Shown here: positions 26,574-34,753 of the stretch, piece after piece
How positions within the stretch are numbered: position 1 is the stretch's first letter
Layout: each line of letters starts with the position of its first letter
Assembly: GCF_003732425.1 (NCBI RefSeq)
Contig: NZ_MOBX01000014.1
Location: forward strand, 858,816 to 922,815
DNA length: 64,000 nucleotides
Origin: Pseudomonas fluorescens
GTDB taxonomy: Bacteria; Pseudomonadota; Gammaproteobacteria; Pseudomonadales; Pseudomonadaceae
Reading direction: 5' to 3'
Notes under the pieces: model-generated
What the model saw: the letters and a program-made list of their open reading frames with translations, nothing else
Databases searched by the model: none
Told to the model about the DNA's origin: nothing
Made by a program: the position numbers and the translations under genes

Positions 26574-26873
26574 TTACGGGAGGACTTGCTTGAACGGCTT
26601 GACGACCACATTGGCGTAGACACCTGCGGCGATGTAAGGATCAGCATCAGCCCACGCCTGCGCAGCGCTCAGAGAATCGAATTCGGCGACGATCAGGCTG
26701 CCGGTGAAACCCGCTGCGCCCGGATCATTGCTGTCGACGGCCGGGTGCGGGCCGGCCAGTACGATGCGGCCTTCGCCCTTGAGCGCTTGCAGGCGTTCCA
26801 GATGCGCAGGGCGCGCAGCCAGGCGTGCTTCCAGCGAGTTGGCGACGTCGGTGGCAATGATGGCGTAGAGCAT
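26574..26873 (-). CDS. YciI-family protein
   Basis: 99 residues with a ferredoxin-like dimeric alpha/beta-barrel. The N-terminal MLYAIIATD and the RPAHLERLQAL motif contain the Arg-x-x-His pair typical of YciI, and AQAWADADPYIAAGVY is the conserved C-terminal region. It starts 1 base after the yciB stop, so the two are translationally linked, as seen for yciB-yciI order in other gamma-proteobacteria. Catalysis is not established. Confidence 0.92.
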   Translation of the reverse strand: MLYAIIATDVANSLEARLAARPAHLERLQALKGEGRIVLAGPHPAVDSNDPGAAGFTGSLIVAEFDSLSAAQAWADADPYIAAGVYANVVVKPFKQVLP

Positions 26874-26874
26874 G

Positions 26875-27471
26875 TCAGTCCTCGGTTTTTGGTGTTGTGG
26901 TATCGGCGTCGTGCAGGTGGCGCGACAGGTAAATGCCCTGTGCGACCAGGAACAATACGGTCATGCCCAGGCTGCCGAACACCTTGAAATCGACCCAGAT
27001 GCTCTGGAAGGTGAAGGCGACGAACAGGTTGGCGGCCCCGCAGAACAGGAAAAAGCCGATCCAGGCAATGTTCAGGCGGGTCCAGACCGGATCCGGCAGG
27101 GTCAGCGCGTGGCCCATGATGCGTTTGATCAGCAGGCGGTCACCGATGAAGTGACTGCCGATGAAAGCGACGGCGAACAGCCAGTTGACCACCGGCGCTT
27201 TCCACTTGAGGAAGGTCTCGCTGTGGAAGGCCAGCGTCAGGCTGCCGAACACCAGGCAGGCGATCAAGGTCAGCCATTGGCTCTTTTCCAGCTTGCGCTG
27301 TTTGATGAACAACGCGCCGTACACCACCAGGGAACTGATGATCAACATCGCCGTGGCGCTGTAAATACCGCCTACAGTCACTTCATGGCCAGCGATGTCG
27401 ACGACCCGTGGATCAAGTTTGTAAACGATGAAGAACAGCAGAAGCGGGATGAAATCGATGAATTGTTTCAC
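26875..27471 (-). CDS. yciB: Septation protein A (intracellular septation, YciB/IspZ)
   Basis: 198 residues, five membrane helices. The GTG start at 27471 (VKQFIDFIPLLLFF) aligns with the E. coli N-terminus MKQFLDFLPL; the open frame extends 13 codons further without support. Conserved LTLPDPVWTRLNIAW and FKVFG are family hallmarks. YciB is an inner-membrane protein interacting with elongation and division machinery. First gene of the yciB-yciI pair, divergent from the PHP gene. Confidence 0.93.
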   Translation of the reverse strand: MKQFIDFIPLLLFFIVYKLDPRVVDIAGHEVTVGGIYSATAMLIISSLVVYGALFIKQRKLEKSQWLTLIACLVFGSLTLAFHSETFLKWKAPVVNWLFAVAFIGSHFIGDRLLIKRIMGHALTLPDPVWTRLNIAWIGFFLFCGAANLFVAFTFQSIWVDFKVFGSLGMTVLFLVAQGIYLSRHLHDADTTTPKTED

Positions 27472-27558
27472 AGTGAGAGCCAGAAGCTGGATGTGGCGGC
27501 ATAATAACAAACATATGGGCGCGCGATAGCGCCAGCTGATTTGAGGTTACAACTCCCC

Positions 27559-28422
27559 GTGAATGTTGATTTGCACTGCCATAGCACGGCCTCCGATGGC
27601 GCCCTGGCGCCTGCGGTTCTGGTTGCGCGTGCGTTCGAGAACGGCGTGCGAGTCCTGGCGTTGACCGACCACGACACCCTTGAAGGCCTCGCTGAAGCGC
27701 GCACGGCCGCCAACGAATTGGGCATGCAACTGGTGAACGGCGTCGAATTGTCCTGTACCTGGGGCGGCGCGACCATTCATGTGTTGGGCTACGGTTTCGA
27801 TGTCAACGCCGCACCGTTGGTCGAAGCGATTGCCAAATTGCACGATGGCCGCTGGCTGCGGTCCGAAGAAATAAGCCGCAAGCTCGCCCTCAAGGGCATG
27901 CCCGGTGCCCTTGAAGGCGCCCGGCAGGTCCAGCAGGAACTGGGCGACAGCGGCAACGCCCCGGCCCGTCCGCATTTCGCCGACTGGATGGTGCGTGAAG
28001 GGTTTGTAAAGGATCGCGCCGAGGCATTCCGCAAATGGCTCGGCGCCGGCAAGCTGGGTGACGTCAAGTTGCACTGGCCGACGCTGGAAGACACCGTTGG
28101 CACACTGCGCGCTGCGGGGGCCTGGGTTAGCCTGGCGCATCCGTGGCACTACGATTTCACCCGCAGCAAGCGCCGAAAGCTGATTGCCGACTATATTCAA
28201 GCAGGCGGGCATGCAATCGAGGTGGTCAATGGCCATCAGCCTGCGGAACAGGTCGGCAGCCTGGCAATCCTTGCCCGTGAGTTCGGTCTGCTGGTCAGTG
28301 CCGGCAGTGACTTCCATGGCCCTGGCGGCTGGTCCGAGATCGGCCAGTACCGGCCGGTTCCCGAGGACCTTCCACCCCTGTGGTGTCGGTTCAAACATGA
28401 CACAGTTATTGCCGCCGTCTGA
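27559..28422 (+). CDS. PHP-domain 5'-3' exoribonuclease (RNase AM/YciV-like)
   Basis: 287 residues from GTG 27559 (VNVDLHCHSTASDG), matching the usual family start; a TTG at 27541 is the alternative. PHP metal motifs are visible: DLHCH, LTDHDT, GVELS, LAHPW and SDFHG. The family homologue in E. coli (YciV/RnaAM) trims 5' ends of rRNA and degrades short oligonucleotides and pAp. It heads a run yciO-scpA-scpB with tight spacing (13, 0 and 11 bases). Confidence 0.9.
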   Translation: MNVDLHCHSTASDGALAPAVLVARAFENGVRVLALTDHDTLEGLAEARTAANELGMQLVNGVELSCTWGGATIHVLGYGFDVNAAPLVEAIAKLHDGRWLRSEEISRKLALKGMPGALEGARQVQQELGDSGNAPARPHFADWMVREGFVKDRAEAFRKWLGAGKLGDVKLHWPTLEDTVGTLRAAGAWVSLAHPWHYDFTRSKRRKLIADYIQAGGHAIEVVNGHQPAEQVGSLAILAREFGLLVSAGSDFHGPGGWSEIGQYRPVPEDLPPLWCRFKHDTVIAAV

Positions 28423-28435
28423 ACAGGTAGAGAAT

Positions 28436-29065
28436 GTGAGTCAATTTTTCCAGATACATCCGGAAAACCCGCAGGCGCGCCTGATCAAACAGGCCGTCGA
28501 GATTATCCGCAAGGGCGGGGTGGTGATTTATCCCACGGACTCTTCCTACGCCATCGGTTGCCAAATCGGCGACAAGACGGCGATTGAGCGCGTGCGACGC
28601 CTGCGTCAGCTCGATGAAAAGCACAACTTCGCGCTGATCTGCAGCGACCTGTCGCAATTGGGTAACTACGCCAAGATCGACACCGGCACCTTCCGTATTC
28701 TCAAGGCGCATTTGCCGGGGCCGTACACTTTCATTCTCAATGCCACTCGCGAAGTGCCGCGTCTGTTGCTGCATCCGAAGAAGCGCACCATCGGCTTGCG
28801 CGTGCCCAGCCATCCAATCGCGCTGGCGCTGCTGGCCGAATTGGGCGAGCCGCTGATGAGCGTGACACTGATCATGCCCGGTGATGAAGACCCACTCAGC
28901 GATCCGTACGAAATGCGCCAACTGCTCGAACACCAGGTGGACTTGATCATCGACGGCGGCTTCGGCGGCATCAAGGCGTCCACGGTGATCGACCTGACCG
29001 GCGACGACCCGGAAGTGATCCGCGTCGGTTGCGGCGACCCCGCGCCGTTCATGGTCGAGGCCTGA
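28436..29065 (+). CDS. yciO: YciO, Sua5/TsaC-like threonylcarbamoyl-AMP synthase family
   Basis: 209 residues from GTG 28436 with AGGTAGAG upstream; the N-terminus VSQFFQIHPENPQ aligns closely with E. coli MSQFFYIHPDNPQ. The YrdC fold carries KGGVVIYPTDSSYAIGC and RTIGLRVPSHPIA. YciO is related to TsaC but in E. coli is not the main t6A enzyme. Its TGA directly abuts the ATG of scpA, giving tight coupling. Confidence 0.93.
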   Translation: MSQFFQIHPENPQARLIKQAVEIIRKGGVVIYPTDSSYAIGCQIGDKTAIERVRRLRQLDEKHNFALICSDLSQLGNYAKIDTGTFRILKAHLPGPYTFILNATREVPRLLLHPKKRTIGLRVPSHPIALALLAELGEPLMSVTLIMPGDEDPLSDPYEMRQLLEHQVDLIIDGGFGGIKASTVIDLTGDDPEVIRVGCGDPAPFMVEA

Positions 29066-29887
29066 ATGTCCGCAGTGGAAACCGTTGTCGATCCCCAGGC
29101 CGGCGCTCAGCAGGAACTGCCGTTTGCCATGGTCTACGGCCAGGCGGTCATGGAAATGCCGCTGGACCTGTACATCCCGCCGGATGCGCTGGAAGTCTTC
29201 CTTGAGGCCTTCGAAGGCCCGCTCGACCTGCTGCTTTACCTGATCCGCAAACAGAACATCAACATCCTCGACATCCCGGTGGCGGAAATCACCCGCCAGT
29301 ACATGGGTTATGTCGAGTTGATGCAGTCGGTGCGTCTGGAGCTGGCCGCCGAGTACCTGGTGATGGCCGCGATGCTCGCCGAGATCAAATCGCGGATGCT
29401 TCTGCCACGGGCCGAAACCGTCGAAGACGAAGAAGACGACCCGCGCGCCGAGCTGATCCGCCGCTTGCAGGAATACGAACGCTTCAAGGCTGCGGCCGAA
29501 GGCATCGACGGTTTGAGCCGGGTCGGTCGCGATGTGATAGTGCCCAAGCTCGACGCCCCGGAAGCCCGCGCGCGCAAGTTGTTGCCGGATGTCGCGCTGG
29601 AAGAGATTTTGATGTGCATGGCCGAAGTGCTGCGCCGTGGCGATATGTTTGAAAGCCACCAGGTCAGCCGCGAGGCACTGTCCACCCGCGAGCGCATGAG
29701 CGACGTGCTGGAACGGCTCAAGGGCGGCGGTTTTGTGCCGTTCGTCGAGCTGTTCACCGCCGAAGAAGGGCGGCTGGGTGTGGTGGTGACCTTTATGGCG
29801 ATCCTTGAACTGGTCAAGGAATCCTTGGTCGAGCTGGTGCAGAATGAGCCGTTCGCCGCGATCCACGTGCGAGCCCGAGCCGAATAA
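29066..29887 (+). CDS. scpA: Segregation and condensation protein A
   Basis: 273 residues. The kleisin subunit of the Smc-ScpAB condensin; the N-terminal helix motif FEGPLDLLLYLIRKQNINILDIP is diagnostic, with YLVMAAMLAEIKSRMLLP next and a C-terminal winged helix (FVPFVELF). It binds ScpB and the Smc heads to organise the chromosome. About 30 residues precede the conserved core, so an internal start is possible. It starts with no gap after yciO. Confidence 0.95.
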   Translation: MSAVETVVDPQAGAQQELPFAMVYGQAVMEMPLDLYIPPDALEVFLEAFEGPLDLLLYLIRKQNINILDIPVAEITRQYMGYVELMQSVRLELAAEYLVMAAMLAEIKSRMLLPRAETVEDEEDDPRAELIRRLQEYERFKAAAEGIDGLSRVGRDVIVPKLDAPEARARKLLPDVALEEILMCMAEVLRRGDMFESHQVSREALSTRERMSDVLERLKGGGFVPFVELFTAEEGRLGVVVTFMAILELVKESLVELVQNEPFAAIHVRARAE

Positions 29888-29898
29888 CGAGTCGAAAC

Positions 29899-30870
29899 AT
29901 GAACCTGACTGAACCCCGCGAGCTGGCATCCCTGCTTGAAGCCTTTCTGTTGGCCTCGGGAAAGCCGCAATCCCTTGAGCGCCTGTTTGAGCTGTTCGAA
30001 GAAGGCGAGCGGCCCGAACCTGCGGTCTTCAAGAAAGCCCTGACCTTGCTGGGCAAGTCCTGCGAGGGCCGCGCGTTTGAGCTCAAGGAAGTCTCGTCGG
30101 GCTATCGCTTGCAGATCCGCGAGAAGTTTTCGCCGTGGGTCGGCCGCTTGTGGGAAGAACGCCCGCAGCGTTATTCCCGCGCCTTGCTCGAAACCATTGC
30201 GCTGATCGCCTACCGCCAGCCGATTACTCGTGGCGAGATCGAAGACGTACGTGGTGTGGCGGTGAACAGCAACATCGTCAAAACCTTGCTGGAACGTGAG
30301 TGGATCCGCGTCGTCGGCTACCGCGACGTACCGGGCAAGCCGGCGATGTTTGCCACCACCAAGATGTTTCTCGATCACTTCAACCTGAAAAACCTCGAAG
30401 ACCTGCCGCCGCTGGCCGAACTGCGCGAAATGGAAACCGACCCGGTGCTCGATTTCGACGACGCTCCAGTGCCGCAGGGCTTGCAAGAACTGGCCGATGC
30501 CAGCGCCGAGCCGGAGGAGGAGAAGGAAGAAACCAGTTTCCATACGTTGTTGCTGGAACTGGACAGCATGGAGGAGGGGATCAAGACCGACTTCGACGAT
30601 TTGCTGCGGGATGCTGCCGATAGCGAAGCGCCGACAACCGAGCCCGAGACTGAGGTCGCCGAGCCCGCGATTGAAGTTGAACTTGAGGTCGAGCCTGAAG
30701 CCGAACCGGAGGAGGACGTGCTTGGCGTCGCCGAGGCTCGGGAAAAACTCCTCGCTGCCGTCGCCGCTTTGGAGCAGTCCGCACCGGAACCTGAACTGAG
30801 CGAAGAAGAAGCCGAAGCCCGCGCCTTGGCCGAAGCCATCGAAGCCGAACGCCGCGAATTCGAAGACTGA
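29899..30870 (+). CDS. scpB: Segregation and condensation protein B
   Basis: 323 residues. Two winged-helix domains fill about residues 8-180 (LEAFLLASGKPQSLERL and ALLETIALIAYRQPITRGEIE; GKPAMFATTKMFLDHF). The remaining about 140 residues form a highly acidic Glu/Ala-rich tail that is much longer than in short ScpB proteins and looks disordered. It partners ScpA in the Smc complex. It is the last gene of the yciO-scpAB run; a REPIN follows. Confidence 0.95.
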   Translation: MNLTEPRELASLLEAFLLASGKPQSLERLFELFEEGERPEPAVFKKALTLLGKSCEGRAFELKEVSSGYRLQIREKFSPWVGRLWEERPQRYSRALLETIALIAYRQPITRGEIEDVRGVAVNSNIVKTLLEREWIRVVGYRDVPGKPAMFATTKMFLDHFNLKNLEDLPPLAELREMETDPVLDFDDAPVPQGLQELADASAEPEEEKEETSFHTLLLELDSMEEGIKTDFDDLLRDAADSEAPTTEPETEVAEPAIEVELEVEPEAEPEEDVLGVAEAREKLLAAVAALEQSAPEPELSEEEAEARALAEAIEAERREFED

Positions 30871-30880
30871 GGCGCGCCGA

Positions 30881-30963
30881 AAAGATCGCAGCCTGCGGCA
30901 GCTCCTACAGGATTGGCTGTGCACATGGCCCCTGTAGGAGCTGCCGAAGGCTGCGATCTTTTG
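30881..30963. repeat. REP pair (REPIN), GTAGGAGCTGCCG family
   Basis: Inverted pair with arms of the two sub-variants (GCAGG and GAAGG) between scpB and the DUF1289 gene. Confidence 0.9.
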
Positions 30964-30981
30964 ATCTTCAAGGGAGACCCC

Positions 30982-31173
30982 ATGAGCTCAACCAAAGACC
31001 CGTGCATCAGCCTCTGCAAATTCACCGACGACATCTGTCTCGGCTGCGGCCGCAGCAAGCGCGAAATCAAGGCCTGGAAGAAACTCGACAAGGACGACAA
31101 GCGCAGCGTACTGGCCGAAGCCGCGCTGCGCCTGATCAAACTTGGCGGCGCCGGTCGGCGGAAAAAGAAATAA
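30982..31173 (+). CDS. DUF1289 family protein
   Basis: 63 residues from the ATG at 30982 behind AGGGAGA. Four Cys in the typical spacing (PCISLCKFTDDICLGCGRS) suggest a small zinc-binding or Fe-S module, as in DUF1289. The Lys-rich C-terminus (GRRKKK) could bind nucleic acid. It sits between scpB and rluB. The function is unknown. Confidence 0.9.
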   Translation: MSSTKDPCISLCKFTDDICLGCGRSKREIKAWKKLDKDDKRSVLAEAALRLIKLGGAGRRKKK

Positions 31174-31317
31174 CTGTCGATCGATCAGCTAGTCTCTGAT
31201 GCGCGACGGCGCACATCCGCGTATGATTCGCGACCCTTCGCCGATCCCTTCGGCCGAGACCCCCAGATTTCAATGCTTCAGGCGCCGCCTGAACAGACCA
31301 CACCGGGAGGTGCCCAG

Positions 31318-32538
31318 ATGAGCGACATCATTCAGAAAGACGACCAGGAAATCGGCCCAGCAGGCGAAAAGCTGCAGAAAGTCCTCGCCCGTATCGGCGT
31401 CGGCTCGCGCCGTGACGTGGAATCCTGGATCAGCCAGGGCCGGATCAAGGTCAATGGCAAAGACGCCACCCTCGGTCTGCGCGTCGACATGCACGACGCC
31501 ATCACCATTGATGGCAAGGTGATCAAACGCGAAGAAGCGGCCGAGTCGGTCCGCCGCGTGATCATGTACAACAAACCCGATGGCGAGATCTGCACCCGTG
31601 ACGACCCGGAAGGCCGTCCGACCGTGTTTGACAAGCTGCCGCGTCCGAAAGAAGGTCGCTGGATCAACATCGGTCGTCTCGACATCAACACCACCGGTCT
31701 GCTGATGTTCACCACTGACGGTGAGCTGGCCAACCGTCTGATGCACCCGTCCTACGAGATGGACCGTGAGTACGCCGTGCGTGTACGCGGTGAAGTCGAT
31801 GACGAAATGATCGAGCGCCTGAAGGCCGGCGTCGTGCTGGAAGACGGCCCGGCGAAGTTCACCGACATCAAGCAGGCGCCGGGCGGTGAAGGTTTCAACC
31901 ACTGGTATCACTGCGTGGTGATGGAAGGTCGTAACCGTGAGGTTCGTCGTCTGTGGGAATCGCAAGGTCTGGTGGTCAGCCGTCTGAAGCGCGTGCGTTT
32001 CGGTCCGGTGTTCCTCAACTCCGACCTGCCGATGGGCCGCTGGCGCGAAATGAGCCAGTACGAAGTCGACATCCTCAGTGCTGAAGTCGGCCTGACGCCG
32101 GTGGCGATGCCGCAACTGAACGCCAAGAGCAAAGACAAGCTTGAGCGTATGCAGCGCAAATCGTCGCGGCCAATGGCCAAGACCGAGCGCGTACGCACGC
32201 TGCGCCCAGCCGCTGGCGCGCCAACCGGGCCACGCCCAGGCCGCGAGCCGCAGATCGAAGGCGAGCGTCCAGGTCGCAAGCCAGTCGCCCGTGACGGCGA
32301 GCGCGCTCCGCGTCCAGCCAACGGTCGCACTGAGCGTGGCGAACGTGGTGCACCTGCCGGTCGTGGCACGCCAGTGGCGGATCGTCCAGCGGACACCACC
32401 AACAAGCGCCCGGCCAAGCCTGCGCCGAAGCGTCCCGGGATCAAGCTGGTTGACGGCGACAAGCCGTCGGGCAAGCGCCGTGGCGCACCGGCCGGTTCCG
32501 GCCAGCGTCCGGGGTTTGGTCGCAAAAAGCCGGAATAA
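31318..32538 (+). CDS. rluB: 23S rRNA pseudouridine(2605) synthase RluB
   Basis: 406 residues from ATG 31318, preceded by GGGAGGTGCC. S4-like RNA-binding domain (about 18-75), then the RsuA/RluB synthase core with catalytic-Asp motif GRLDINTTGLLMFTTDGELANRL, then MEGRNREVRRLWE. A basic Arg/Pro/Gly-rich tail of about 130 residues follows (about 280-406), typical of Pseudomonas RluB. It modifies U2605 in helix 90-93 of 23S rRNA. A strong terminator follows. Confidence 0.95.
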   Translation: MSDIIQKDDQEIGPAGEKLQKVLARIGVGSRRDVESWISQGRIKVNGKDATLGLRVDMHDAITIDGKVIKREEAAESVRRVIMYNKPDGEICTRDDPEGRPTVFDKLPRPKEGRWINIGRLDINTTGLLMFTTDGELANRLMHPSYEMDREYAVRVRGEVDDEMIERLKAGVVLEDGPAKFTDIKQAPGGEGFNHWYHCVVMEGRNREVRRLWESQGLVVSRLKRVRFGPVFLNSDLPMGRWREMSQYEVDILSAEVGLTPVAMPQLNAKSKDKLERMQRKSSRPMAKTERVRTLRPAAGAPTGPRPGREPQIEGERPGRKPVARDGERAPRPANGRTERGERGAPAGRGTPVADRPADTTNKRPAKPAPKRPGIKLVDGDKPSGKRRGAPAGSGQRPGFGRKKPE

Positions 32539-32579
32539 GGCAGCTGTGAGCTTCTAGCGGCAAGCTTCAAGCTAAAGCA

Positions 32580-32611
32580 AAAACGCCAACCTCAGGGTTG
32601 GCGTTTTTTTT
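32580..32611 (+). terminator. Rho-independent terminator of rluB
   Basis: AACGCCAACC, loop TCAG, GGTTGGCGTT and eight T residues, 40 bases after the stop. Confidence 0.93.
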
Positions 32612-32648
32612 CGTCTGGCGAAAGAGTTGTGCTGCCTGAGAGATAGCT

Positions 32649-32716
32649 ATCGCGAGCAGGCTCACTCCTACAAGGGGAACGCATTTCAAATTGTAGGAGT
32701 GAGCCTGCTCGCGATG
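32649..32716. repeat. REP pair, variant GTAGGAGTGAGCCTGCTCGCGA
   Basis: Inverted pair close to the second family but with GTAGGAGTGAG in place of GTGGGAGCGAG. Confidence 0.85.
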
Positions 32717-32746
32717 ACATCGGTGGCATCAACACAAAGCTTAAAG

Positions 32747-33712
32747 TCAGAACACAAACCGGCCATCAAACACCGGCTTGTCATCCAGCGCCAGCACCCC
32801 GCCCGAGAAGATCAGGTCCAAGTGATGGCTGCCCTTGGCCCCTCCCCCGAGGCCCAGGTGCAGACCACAATGCCGCTCCTCAAACCCGGCATTGCGCGCA
32901 TACAGGTCCTTCACGCCTTCATTGGTGCCAATCCCCAGTTCTTCGATGCGCCGGTTCGAAGGATTGGCGTCCAGATACTTGTTGAAATCATGCTCCAGCC
33001 CCGGCACCTCCGTGGCGATGCGGCTGATAGTCGAATTCTCGATCCATAGCTCCAACGGCGATTCCAGTACGCCGTATTTGCGCGCAAACGGAATGGTGCT
33101 GAGGAAGGTGCCCTTGAATTTCACATGGCCGTTGATGGCTTCGCTGTGGGTGGCGATTTCGCCGGGGGCCAGGTCGAAGTTGCCGACACCGTTGATGTCG
33201 GTCCATTTCTTGATGCTGCTCAGCGGCGTTTCAAACCATGAGCCGTCATCGTCTTTGAAACTCAGCATGGTCGCCTGGGACATGCGCTGGATCAGGTGAC
33301 TGTTCAGGCCAGCAATGCGCTGTGGGGTGACGCTGAAGGTGTCGTAGAAATAATCCCCGTAATCCTTGAACAGCAGCGACTTCTTCCAGTTTTCCGCCAT
33401 CACGCTCTGCAGGGCACGGACGAACTCCGGGCCATCGGGGCGCGGGTTGGGCAGGGTGGAAGAGTCGTAGAAGAAAATGTACAGATCGCTGTCGGTGATT
33501 GCCGAGGTCAGCGTTGCGGTGCTTTCCAGATCCAGGCGTCGAGCGCTGAATGTGAAACGAGGATGATCACCGGCGTGTTCGGCGATGGCGCCGGTCAGCA
33601 CTTCGTAATCAGCCGTGTGGCCGAGCAGTACCTTCGCCGAGTCGAGGCCGGCAAGGGCAGGGTGGTGTTCGAGGTAGTAAAGGAAATGCGAGATCGCGCG
33701 GGGCTTATCCAT
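32747..33712 (-). CDS. M29-fold metallo-aminopeptidase/dioxygenase-like enzyme
   Basis: 321 residues from the ATG at 33712 (GGGAGGACTC upstream). The C-terminal half has the ligand pattern of the M29 aminopeptidase T/NicX fold: E186 in APGEIATHSEAINGHV, E258 in RIEELGIGTNEG, H281/H285 in RHCGLHLGLGGG, and H297-x-D299 in SHHLDLIFSG. M29 members are metallo-aminopeptidases; NicX of the same fold is a non-haem iron dioxygenase, so the reaction is open. Its only partner is a 45-aa peptide gene 70 bases upstream with a stem-loop between them. A leader-trimming or peptide-modifying role is inference. Confidence 0.8.
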   Translation of the reverse strand: MDKPRAISHFLYYLEHHPALAGLDSAKVLLGHTADYEVLTGAIAEHAGDHPRFTFSARRLDLESTATLTSAITDSDLYIFFYDSSTLPNPRPDGPEFVRALQSVMAENWKKSLLFKDYGDYFYDTFSVTPQRIAGLNSHLIQRMSQATMLSFKDDDGSWFETPLSSIKKWTDINGVGNFDLAPGEIATHSEAINGHVKFKGTFLSTIPFARKYGVLESPLELWIENSTISRIATEVPGLEHDFNKYLDANPSNRRIEELGIGTNEGVKDLYARNAGFEERHCGLHLGLGGGAKGSHHLDLIFSGGVLALDDKPVFDGRFVF

Positions 33713-33746
33713 GAGTCCTCCCTGACTGACCGTGAAGAAAGCGGCA

Positions 33747-33769
33747 GGCACGACCGGCCGGATCGTGCC
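33747..33769 (-). promoter_or_regulatory. Intercistronic stem-loop between peptide and M29-like gene
   Basis: GGCACGA and TCGTGCC flank a CCGGCCGGA loop. It has no T-run, so it could stabilise or partly stop the upstream peptide message. Confidence 0.5.
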
Positions 33770-33782
33770 CGCCCGGGATGTC

Positions 33783-33920
33783 TTACAGAGGCCACATCGC
33801 CGTGCCGAACGGAACCACCGCGTCGGCTTGCATCATTTCCACCGCCGCCTCGTGGGTCGGTGCTTCAAACCATTCGTCCAGTTGCAGTTCGGTATCCAAG
33901 TCTTTTTCCAGTGCTTGCAT
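33783..33920 (-). CDS. 45-aa acidic small peptide, candidate precursor peptide
   Basis: A 45-residue frame, ATG at 33920, with TAGGAGATC 8 bases upstream, one of the best ribosome sites in this region. It has ten acidic residues and one Lys (K6). The first 33 residues are leader-like and acidic (MQALEKDLDTELQLDEWFE). The last dozen are uncharged (VVPFGTAMWPL). No signal peptide or membrane helix. It is followed by the M29-like gene on the same strand and preceded by an AT-rich promoter tract. This resembles a ribosomal-peptide precursor plus one enzyme, but I do not recognise a known family. An accessory subunit of the enzyme is the alternative. Confidence 0.7.
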   Translation of the reverse strand: MQALEKDLDTELQLDEWFEAPTHEAAVEMMQADAVVPFGTAMWPL

Positions 33921-34007
33921 GGTCGATCTCCTAGATGACTTTCATGGTTATGACTGGCCGGTCGAGGTGGCCGGCGAGACGTGAAGAACCTAGTTGACGG
34001 ACTTTGG

Positions 34008-34107
34008 TAATGCAAAAAATTATTTATTTAATTTTTAAATAGACTTTTTATTCTGTTTTTCGGACAAGTTTTTCTTATTTAAAAACATAAAACTAAGCAG
34101 CGATTTT
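34008..34107. other. AT-rich tract upstream of the peptide gene
   Basis: About 100 bases, roughly 75 to 80% A+T, in a GC-rich genome, with runs such as TTTAATTTTTAAAT. It probably holds the peptide-gene promoter (TTGTCC, 18 bases, TCTATT read on the minus strand) and is the sort of DNA bound by MvaT-type silencers. Confidence 0.55.
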
Positions 34108-34375
34108 CATTAGCAAGCTAGCGACCGTCAATTTGCAGACGTCCGACAGAAAATTCTGAAATGGAAACTCTACGTTACGACTTGTAAGGAAATGTTTACG
34201 AAAAACCCGGTAATACCGAGTGAAACCCTTCTTTAGCGAGCGCTGTAAGGAAAAACTGCCGAAAGCTATTCCGTCCGGGGCTGTGCAAGGCTCTGGCGCG
34301 CTTGTTTGAGCGGCGTTTGCAAGGTGAGATGCGCCCCATGCCTGTCGTGCAGGTGCATAACAAGAAGGAGGCGCA

Positions 34376-34522
34376 ATGAACGCCGTGACTGATCTCCACC
34401 TCTCTCCGTGGGACGGTTTTTTCCTCGTCCACGCCGATGGCCTGCAAAGGCCTGACTCAATTTTTGCAGCCGCCCGAGTGTCTCGAGGCGGACACACGCA
34501 ATCCCGGCAACCGCCACGCTGA
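34376..34522 (+). CDS. Possible 48-aa small ORF upstream of aroP
   Basis: ATG 34376 follows AAGGAGGCGCA, a near-perfect Shine-Dalgarno. The 48 residues begin MNAVTDLHLSPWDGFFLVH and end in a basic QSRQPPR. An upstream overlapping 16-codon frame (from ATG 34328) ends in its own TGA across this start. No family is recognised and conservation is unknown. It may be a leader ORF or a remnant. Confidence 0.3.
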   Translation: MNAVTDLHLSPWDGFFLVHADGLQRPDSIFAAARVSRGGHTQSRQPPR

Positions 34523-34533
34523 TCCAGCGGGGT

Positions 34534-34562
34534 CTGGCAGCAGGGGGTTAGCGGTGTACAAT
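34534..34562 (+). promoter_or_regulatory. Probable sigma-70 promoter of aroP
   Basis: CTGGCA at 34534-34539 and TACAAT at 34557-34562 with 17-base spacing. Initiation near 34569 would give a leader of about 245 bases before aroP. Confidence 0.5.
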
Positions 34563-34690
34563 GCGCCGCGTTTTAACTGTGACCCTCTGCGTAATCGCGC
34601 AAATCTCAAGGCTATCCGCCTTGTTCACTCCGTGGCGCCACAAGCGTTTCGGGTTCGATTTCGTCACAGATAAAAACAAACAGGTGACGC

Positions 34691-34753
34691 ATGACCGTTG
34701 TAAATAAGCTGAACTCCTGGTGCCTGCGCTGGGGTTTGATCGGGGCTGCCTGA
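34691..34753 (+). CDS. 20-aa Trp-containing leader peptide of aroP
   Basis: ATG 34691 with AGGTGA 3 bases upstream encodes 20 residues, MTVVNKLNSWCLRWGLIGAA, with Trp codons at 10 and 14. It ends 60 bases before the aromatic amino-acid permease. The pairing GGTTTGAT 34733-34740 with ATCAAACC 34788-34795 starts right after the second Trp codon. A Trp-sensing attenuation or translation-control leader is inference. Confidence 0.5.
   Translation: MTVVNKLNSWCLRWGLIGAA

Noticed and set aside
28184..28435. Upstream extension of the yciO frame
   Set aside because: It overlaps the PHP gene; GTG 28436 has a good ribosome site and matches E. coli YciO.
33833..34015. A 60-codon antisense frame over the small peptide gene
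   Set aside because: It lacks a ribosome site, and its Arg/Pro-rich product looks like a shadow frame; the 45-aa frame has the better site and context.
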